Source of the DNA: Christensenella sp. UBA7862
GTDB taxonomy: Bacteria; Bacillota; Clostridia; Christensenellales; UBA1242
Direction: 5' to 3'
NCBI GenBank assembly: GCA_002500135.1
Contig: DLSM01000011.1
Coordinates: 1 to 10,614 of the forward strand
DNA: 10,614 nt
Shown here: in pieces, positions 6,300 through 10,614 of the stretch
Layout of the letters: each line of letters starts with the position of its first letter
How positions within the stretch are numbered: the stretch's first letter is position 1
The notes under the pieces: generated by a model
Told to the model about the DNA's origin: nothing
Seen by the model: only the letters and a program-made list of their open reading frames with translations
Databases searched by the model: none
Made by a program: the position numbers and the translations under genes

Positions 6300-6680
6300 A
6301 TGTTTGGCAATGAAGTCTTTGAAAAAAATGATGACGGAAAAGTCTATTGTGGCAAGAATATCATGCTATCAATAATAAATTTGTCTGCAAAGGAGATAAG
6401 CGGAGTCTCGTCACTTTGCAACGATTTTGCAAGCAGGTTTAAAAGATTTTTCTCAAGCAACTACTTTGAAGGGGTAAAGGTTTCTTACACCCAAAGCAAG
6501 AACTTGATTATTGACATTTATCTAAAAGTTTTCTTTGGCTATAGCGTTGCCGATGTGGCATATCGTGTGCAAGAAAATGTCAAAAACGGCATTTCAAACA
6601 TGATTGACGCCAAAATTGAAAGCATTAACATTCATGTTATGGGTGTTGAATTCTCAAGAGAAGACCTTGCAAAATATTGA
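6300..6680 (+). CDS. Asp23/Gls24 family protein, YqhY-like
   Basis: This is a 126-residue cytoplasmic protein of the Asp23/Gls24 (DUF322) family. The pattern is visible in CGKNIMLSIINLSAKEISGVSSL near the N-terminus, then GVKVSYTQSKNLIIDIYLKV and GYSVADVAYRVQENVKNGIS, and a final strand INIHVMGVEF. This is the usual order of a helix entering the domain, paired strands, the helix with VxENVK, and the closing strand. In B. subtilis the member next to nusB is YqhY, which is connected to control of acetyl-CoA carboxylase and fatty acid synthesis. The position right before nusB supports a YqhY-type orthologue, although accB/accC are not in this window. The stop codon lies inside a palindrome that extends into the nusB leader. 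Confidence 0.9.
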   Translation: MFGNEVFEKNDDGKVYCGKNIMLSIINLSAKEISGVSSLCNDFASRFKRFFSSNYFEGVKVSYTQSKNLIIDIYLKVFFGYSVADVAYRVQENVKNGISNMIDAKIESINIHVMGVEFSREDLAKY

Positions 6681-6706
6681 TTTTTGATTATAATATCTTT
6701 GCAAGG
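6665..6706 (+). promoter_or_regulatory. Large intercistronic palindrome with embedded TATAAT, Asp23 gene-nusB junction
   Basis: CCTTGCAAA (6665-6673) pairs perfectly with TTTGCAAGG (6698-6706). After a single bulged C, ATATT (6674-6678) pairs with AATAT (6692-6696), leaving a 13-base loop. The stem covers the Asp23 gene stop codon. No T run follows, so it is not a typical terminator. TATAAT at 6689-6694 lies within the structure. Possible roles are an mRNA processing or stability element, an attenuator, or an operator over an internal nusB promoter; the sequence does not decide among them. Confidence 0.6.
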
Positions 6707-6725
6707 ATCGCATTAAGGAGAAAAT

Positions 6726-7217
6726 ATGAGCAGAACTGACGCCCGTGAATGTGGCTTTAAGATGATTTATGAGTCTTTTTTCAACAACGAAATTGATGTT
6801 GAAAGATTTTTTGACGAAACAATTATTGATGACGAATATTCTCCTAAAATTGTACAACCCCACAATGATGACCCCGAAGACATTGATAGTGACTTTTTGA
6901 TTGACAGCGAATACGCTGCAGAGAAATATTTGACAGAAGATGAAGAAGCCTTTGCAAAGAGTATTTTCAAAACATATGAAGATAACAAAACTGAAATAGA
7001 AAACAAACTTCAAGACAATTTGAAAAAGGGCTTGAAAATTAGTGATATTTATATGCTAGATAGGGCAATAATCTATGCCGCCCTTGTCCAAATTGACAAA
7101 CTTCAAGAACCCGCTGGGCTTGTAATAAACGAAGCGGTGAGAATGGCAAAAAAATATTCCACCGATAACAGTCCAAAATTTATAAACGGTGTTTTGGCGT
7201 CAATTTATAGGGAATAA
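6726..7217 (+). CDS. nusB: Transcription antitermination factor NusB
   Basis: NusB binds boxA RNA together with ribosomal protein S10 and supports processive antitermination on rRNA operons. The 163-residue product begins SRTDARECGFKMIYESFFN, an RxxAxxxxY/F-type NusB N-terminus. Its C-terminal half is textbook: KISDIYMLDRAIIYAALVQI (residues 104-123), INEAVRMAKKYSTDNSPKFI (134-153) and NGVLASIYRE. It is longer than the usual 130-145 residues because of an acidic insertion at about 35-72 containing DDPEDIDSDFLIDSEY. The ATG follows AAGGAGA at 6715-6721. It is followed closely by xseA, as in other Firmicutes but without folD between them. Confidence 0.96.
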   Translation: MSRTDARECGFKMIYESFFNNEIDVERFFDETIIDDEYSPKIVQPHNDDPEDIDSDFLIDSEYAAEKYLTEDEEAFAKSIFKTYEDNKTEIENKLQDNLKKGLKISDIYMLDRAIIYAALVQIDKLQEPAGLVINEAVRMAKKYSTDNSPKFINGVLASIYRE

Positions 7218-7234
7218 ACCGTGAGTGGTGAAAT

Positions 7235-8413
7235 ATGCTAAGAACTTTAAGTGTGACAGAACTGTCCACATATGTTTCCAATATTTTTGAAATGGAGGAA
7301 CTTCTGCATGGCGTTAAAGTTGTGGGAGAAGTTTCTGGCTTAAGTTTCGTCAGAGGGAACTTATTTTTTTCACTTAAAGACGAAAATTGCATTTTGCCGT
7401 GCGTTATGTTTGGCGTGCCTAGTTGCAATATTAAGGAAGGTGACCAAATTGTCGCAACGGGAAGTGTTAGATATTATGGTAAAAGTGGGAAATTAAACTT
7501 TTATGTAACTTCAACTGCTCCAGCGGGAAATGGTGTATTGTACCAAAAGTTTTTGGAACTTAAAGATAAACTTGAACGGGAAGGTATCTTTGACAAAAAG
7601 AACAAAAAGCCTCTTCCAAAGGTGATAAAAACAATAGGCGTTGTGACAAGCGCAACGGGGGCAGTGCTGCATGATATAGAACGAATTTCGCATAGACGAA
7701 ACCCTATGCTAAAAATCGTGGTTTACCCCGCCAAGGTGCAAGGAATTGGGGCAGAGCAGACGGTATGCCGTGGGCTTAGAGCGCTTGACAAGATGAGTGA
7801 TGTTGATGTGATTATCATTGCACGTGGTGGCGGCTCCATTGAAGATTTGTCACCGTTTAACACAGAACTTATAGCAAGGGAAATTGTTGTAACAAACAAG
7901 CCCGTTATATCTGCAGTTGGACATGAAACGGATTTTACAATATGCGACTTTGCCGCGTCCCTTAGGGCAGCAACACCATCTGAAGCAGCAGAACTTGTTG
8001 CAAGAGATGTTATGGAAGACGTGCGTAAATTGAAAACATATTTTGACAGGATTGTATTTTTGTCGTTTAATATTTTGGACGAAAAATACAAAAATATCGA
8101 CATGAAAGAAACACGACTTTGTGACCTTTTTGACAAGAGATTAAAGAACTTTGACAAACTACTTGACAGAGCGGTTGCAAAATTGAATTCAGTCAAAAGA
8201 TTTGATAAAGACGCACAAAAAGTTGAACTTTTGTATAACAAACTTATGCTCCTTGACCCAAGTTTGCACGCAAAACATGGCTGGGTTAAGGTGACCAAAA
8301 ATGGTAAAGTTGTAAAGGCCGCTTCGGGGCTGAAAACAGGGCAAGAAGTGAATATAGAATTTGTTGACGGGCAAGTGGTGTCCAAAGTTTTGGAGGTTAA
8401 AAATGAATTTTGA
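7235..8413 (+). CDS. xseA: Exodeoxyribonuclease VII large subunit
   Basis: XseA is the catalytic subunit of exonuclease VII, which degrades single-stranded DNA in both directions to acid-soluble oligonucleotides. It is 392 residues. An N-terminal OB-fold (residues 1-98) carries LSVTELSTYV, VVGEVSGLSFVRGNLFFSLK and VMFG. The catalytic domain shows IGVVTSATGAVLHDIERISH (134-153), VYPAKVQGIGAEQTVCRGLRA (163-183), DVIIIARGGGSIEDLSPFNT (191-210) and AVGHETDFTICDFAASLRAA (227-246), followed by TPSEAAELV; all are hallmark motifs. A shorter-than-usual coiled-coil region precedes a C-terminal strand domain ending near DGQVVSKVLEVKNEF. ATG 7235 follows a weak GAGTGGTGA site, 17 bases after nusB. It overlaps xseB by 11 bases. 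Confidence 0.97.
   Translation: MLRTLSVTELSTYVSNIFEMEELLHGVKVVGEVSGLSFVRGNLFFSLKDENCILPCVMFGVPSCNIKEGDQIVATGSVRYYGKSGKLNFYVTSTAPAGNGVLYQKFLELKDKLEREGIFDKKNKKPLPKVIKTIGVVTSATGAVLHDIERISHRRNPMLKIVVYPAKVQGIGAEQTVCRGLRALDKMSDVDVIIIARGGGSIEDLSPFNTELIAREIVVTNKPVISAVGHETDFTICDFAASLRAATPSEAAELVARDVMEDVRKLKTYFDRIVFLSFNILDEKYKNIDMKETRLCDLFDKRLKNFDKLLDRAVAKLNSVKRFDKDAQKVELLYNKLMLLDPSLHAKHGWVKVTKNGKVVKAASGLKTGQEVNIEFVDGQVVSKVLEVKNEF
8390..8398 (+). promoter_or_regulatory. Ribosome binding site deciding the xseB start
   Basis: TTGGAGGTT inside the end of xseA lies 5 bases before ATG 8403. The in-frame ATG at 8361 lacks such a site and would add 14 non-family residues, so 8403 is chosen. Confidence 0.8.
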
Positions 8414-8603
8414 AGAAAAATGTGACAGACTTCAAGAAATTGTGAAAAGCCTTGAAAAAGGTGATGTTGGGTTGAAAGACGCAACTAAACTTTTTGAAGA
8501 AGGGGTGAAAATAGCAAAAGAATGTCAAAAGGAATTGGACGAATCAAGGGGAAAACTCACAATTTTGAAAAATGAACTTGACAGTTTTGCAGATGAAGAA
8601 TAA
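8403..8603 (+). CDS. xseB: Exodeoxyribonuclease VII small subunit
   Basis: XseB is the small accessory subunit that binds the coiled coil of XseA in exonuclease VII. From ATG 8403 it is 66 residues, normal for the family. It shows the full pattern: NFEEKCDRLQEIVKSLEKGD (residues 2-21), VGLKDATKLFEEGVKIAKEC (22-41) and the closing helix QKELDESRGKLTIL, making two antiparallel amphipathic helices. It overlaps the xseA end by 11 bases, consistent with coupled translation of the two subunits. proS begins 24 bases after its stop. Confidence 0.96.
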   Translation: MNFEEKCDRLQEIVKSLEKGDVGLKDATKLFEEGVKIAKECQKELDESRGKLTILKNELDSFADEE

Positions 8604-8627
8604 AATATAGCGAAAGGAAGAAACAAC

Positions 8628-10331
8628 ATGAAATTAAGCAAACTGGTTGCAGAAAGAACAAAAGACGCTCCAAGCGATGCAAAGATGAAAAATCACATCT
8701 TGCTTGTTAGGGCGGGATATATGAAACAAGTGGCAAACGGCATTTGGTCGCTTAGCGCACTTGGTCAAAAGGCATGCAGAAATATTGAAAATATTATCCG
8801 TGACGAAATGGACAAACTAGACGGGCAAGAAGTCAAATTCCCAGTTGTTATGCCAAAAGAACTGTGGGACTTGAGCGGAAGATACACATCTATTGGGAAT
8901 GAAATGGTCAGATTCCAAGATAGAACTGGTCACCCAATGCTCCTTGGCATGACGCACGAAGAAGCGGCTGTTCACTTGGCAAAAAACTGGGTGAAAAGTT
9001 ACACTCAACTGCCATGCATGATTTATCAAATTCAAACCAAATTCCGTGACGAAGCAAGAAGTCGAGGCGGACTTATAAGAGTTAGGGAATTTGTCATGAA
9101 GGACGCCTATTCGTTCCACACCACCCAAAGTGACCTTGACGAATACTACTTCAAAGTCCACAAAGCATATGAAAATATCTATCACAGAATTGGGCTTAAA
9201 AACTTTATCTCTGTGAAAAGTGACAACGGAATGTTCGGTGGGACTATGTCGCACGAGTTTATGTTCATAAATGATATGGGTGAAGATGAACTTGTTGTGT
9301 GTAACGATTGCAGTTACAGAGCAAATCAAGAAGTGGCAGAATGTGTGTATGAAAAGACAAAGGTTGAGGACGAATTGCCACTTGAACTTGTTGACACAAA
9401 AGACGCCAAAACCATTGACGAAGTGGGCAAATTTTTGGGCGTTGCTGCAGAAAAGTGCATAAAAGCAGTTGTGTATGCTGTTAAAGGCGAAACGGGATAT
9501 GTTTTGTGCTTTGTCCGTGGAGATAAGGAAGTAAACGAAACAAAACTAAGAAAAATTGTCGGCAAAGAAGTCGTGCCTTTTGAAGCAAAAGTTGAGGACG
9601 GCTTTGTCGCTGGAAACATTGGCCCTATGGGGCTTAATATCGCAAATTGTGTTGTTGTATATGACAATAGCATAAAAGGTCTTACAAACGCAGTTGTAGG
9701 GGCAAATAAGCCTAATTATCATTATAAAAATTTCTGCACAAACAGAGATTTGAAAGACGCCCAATTTGTTGACATTTCCAAAGTGAAAGACGGCGACCGC
9801 TGCCCAGAATGTGGCGGGCATGTTTCAATAAAACATGGCGTTGAAATCGGCAACATTTTCCAACTTGGCACAAAATACACAAAGAGCATGGGTATGCTTG
9901 TTCACGATAAAGACGGCAACGAAATAAACCCAATTATGGGCTGCTATGGAATTGGTGTTGGCAGAAGTCTTGCTTGCGTTGTGGAAGAAAATAGTGACGA
10001 AAAGGGAATATGTATGCCAATGAGCATCGCTCCATACAAAGTTCACATCGTGCCACTTCGCTTTGAAGACGAAAATGTTAAAGCCGCAGCAACTGACATC
10101 TATAATACCCTTCAAAACATGGGCATAGACACCCTAATTGATGATCGTGACTGCGCACCGGGGGTAAAATTTGCAGACGCAGACCTCATCGGCATGCCAC
10201 TCCGAGTTATTGTAAGCCCACGAGGACTTACTGACGGAAATGTGGAAATTAAAATTCGCAAAACTGGCGAAACAATCATCACTCCAAAAGCAGACTGCAT
10301 AACCAAACTTTTGGAACTTATAAACGCATAA
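8628..10331 (+). CDS. proS: Prolyl-tRNA synthetase, bacterial type with editing domain
   Basis: ProS charges tRNA-Pro with proline in the cytoplasm. The 567-residue length and order of domains match the bacterial class II form. Motif 1 region: LLVRAGYMKQVANGIWSLSA (residues 25-44). Motif 2: TKFRDEARSRGGLIRVREFV (137-156). Motif 3: MGCYGIGVGR (437-446). Between motifs 2 and 3 is the YbaK-type editing insertion (about 245-385), with YVLCFVRGDKEVNETKLRK at 291-309 and a lysine at 279, the position of the editing lysine described in E. coli ProRS. The insertion is flanked by CNDC (225-228) and CPEC (392-395), followed by HGVEIGNIFQLGTKYTKSM. A C-terminal anticodon-binding domain starts near 465. 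AAAGGAAG precedes the ATG. No T-box leader is present in the 24-base gap after xseB, so it is probably cotranscribed with xseAB. Confidence 0.98.
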   Translation: MKLSKLVAERTKDAPSDAKMKNHILLVRAGYMKQVANGIWSLSALGQKACRNIENIIRDEMDKLDGQEVKFPVVMPKELWDLSGRYTSIGNEMVRFQDRTGHPMLLGMTHEEAAVHLAKNWVKSYTQLPCMIYQIQTKFRDEARSRGGLIRVREFVMKDAYSFHTTQSDLDEYYFKVHKAYENIYHRIGLKNFISVKSDNGMFGGTMSHEFMFINDMGEDELVVCNDCSYRANQEVAECVYEKTKVEDELPLELVDTKDAKTIDEVGKFLGVAAEKCIKAVVYAVKGETGYVLCFVRGDKEVNETKLRKIVGKEVVPFEAKVEDGFVAGNIGPMGLNIANCVVVYDNSIKGLTNAVVGANKPNYHYKNFCTNRDLKDAQFVDISKVKDGDRCPECGGHVSIKHGVEIGNIFQLGTKYTKSMGMLVHDKDGNEINPIMGCYGIGVGRSLACVVEENSDEKGICMPMSIAPYKVHIVPLRFEDENVKAAATDIYNTLQNMGIDTLIDDRDCAPGVKFADADLIGMPLRVIVSPRGLTDGNVEIKIRKTGETIITPKADCITKLLELINA

Positions 10332-10338
10332 AACAATA

Positions 10339-10378
10339 AAATGGGGAAAATTGCTTGACAACTTTCCTCATTTATTTT
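10339..10378 (+). terminator. Terminator-like hairpin after proS
   Basis: AAATGGGGAAA (10339-10349) pairs with TTTCCTCATTT (10363-10373) over 11 base pairs with one G-T wobble. Inside it, TTG (10351-10353) and CAA (10359-10361) can add three more pairs. A T-rich tail, TTTATTTT, follows the stem. It begins 8 bases after the proS stop. Confidence 0.65.
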
Positions 10379-10383
10379 AAAAT
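10355..10383 (+). promoter_or_regulatory. Strong SigA-type promoter for the right-edge gene
   Basis: A perfect -35 TTGACA (10355-10360) and a -10 TAAAAT (10378-10383, five of six matches) are separated by exactly 17 bases. A start near 10390 would give a leader of about 28 bases before ATG 10418. The -35 lies in the loop of the proS terminator hairpin. Confidence 0.7.
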
Positions 10384-10417
10384 TTTGTATAAATTAACTC
10401 TAGGGGGATATTCAAAA

Positions 10418-10614
10418 ATGACCAAATATGAACGATTTGTGTTATGGCTGAATAGATTTTATCATAAGCAAAATAAGATAACAATTTGCGTTCTATATAC
10501 ACTCATTATGGCAATCCTCGGAGTTCTAATCTATGGTGCAACACACCAACAAGCAAGTTCAAACATTTCAGTAAGATACACAAGACCCACATACACAGTG
10601 ACATTCGACCCAAA
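10418..10614 (+). CDS. N-terminal fragment of a membrane-anchored or secreted protein (runs off right edge)
   Basis: Sixty-five complete codons are visible from ATG 10418, which follows AGGGGGA at 10402-10408. A polar, basic N-terminus (TKYERFVLWLNRFYHKQNK) is followed by a hydrophobic helix at about residues 21-43 (ITICVLYTLIMAILGVLIYG). This is a signal peptide or anchor, placing the rest outside the cell. The mature part begins with Gln/Ser/Thr-rich sequence, then RYTRPTYTVTFDP. YTVTFDxNGG is a common opening of InlB B-type repeats in Gram-positive surface proteins, so a large surface protein is possible. The window ends before the diagnostic residues, so this is an inference. No longer-range function can be given. 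Confidence 0.75.
   Translation, partial: MTKYERFVLWLNRFYHKQNKITICVLYTLIMAILGVLIYGATHQQASSNISVRYTRPTYTVTFDP

Noticed and set aside
7723..8484. A 253-codon minus-strand open frame over xseA
   Set aside because: It lies opposite the strongly conserved xseA/xseB coding sequence, has no convincing family features, and is a shadow frame.
8604..8627. Possible T-box leader for proS
   Set aside because: The gap after xseB is only 24 bases, far too short for a T-box, and contains only a ribosome binding site.
8817..9329. A 170-codon minus-strand open frame over proS
   Set aside because: It is antisense to the catalytic core of a confidently identified prolyl-tRNA synthetase, with no family motif or ribosome binding site recognised.

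Overview
The window comes from a low-GC, endospore-forming Firmicute, most likely an uncultured member of the Clostridia. Evidence for this is a complete eight-gene spoIIIA operon, AT-rich coding sequence, strong AGGAG-type ribosome binding sites with some GTG/TTG starts, and a conserved spoIIIA - Asp23/YqhY - nusB - xseA - xseB neighbourhood. No species can be named from the sequence alone.

Layout. Positions 2-397 are the 3' end of a probable secreted or surface protein, followed by a hairpin terminator. Positions 541-5507 are spoIIIAA to spoIIIAH, all on the plus strand and closely spaced, ending in a strong bidirectional terminator at about 5537-5566. A lone minus-strand gene of unknown function (5575-6141) shares that terminator and has its own promoter and ribosome binding site. 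A divergent promoter region (6142-6299) then starts a second plus-strand operon: an Asp23/Gls24 (YqhY-like) gene, nusB, xseA, xseB and proS (6300-10331). After proS a terminator-like hairpin overlaps a good SigA promoter. That promoter drives a gene cut by the right edge, which encodes a membrane-anchored or secreted protein.

How the genes work together. SpoIIIAA-AH build the mother-cell half of the feeding-tube channel (SpoIIIA-SpoIIQ) across the two membranes around the forespore: AA is the ATPase, AB-AF are membrane platform components, and AG and AH are ring-forming proteins in the intermembrane space. The second operon is housekeeping: transcription antitermination (NusB), single-strand exonuclease VII (XseA/XseB), prolyl-tRNA synthetase and an Asp23-family protein. 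Compared with Bacillus subtilis, accB/accC and folD are absent from this cluster, the unknown minus-strand gene occupies the accBC position, and proS follows xseB where ispA is usual.

I found no transposon, CRISPR array, tRNA or rRNA gene, and no clear new multi-gene system. The best leads are the orphan minus-strand gene, the palindrome at the Asp23/nusB junction, the overlapping terminator/promoter after proS, and the uncharacterised surface proteins at both edges.
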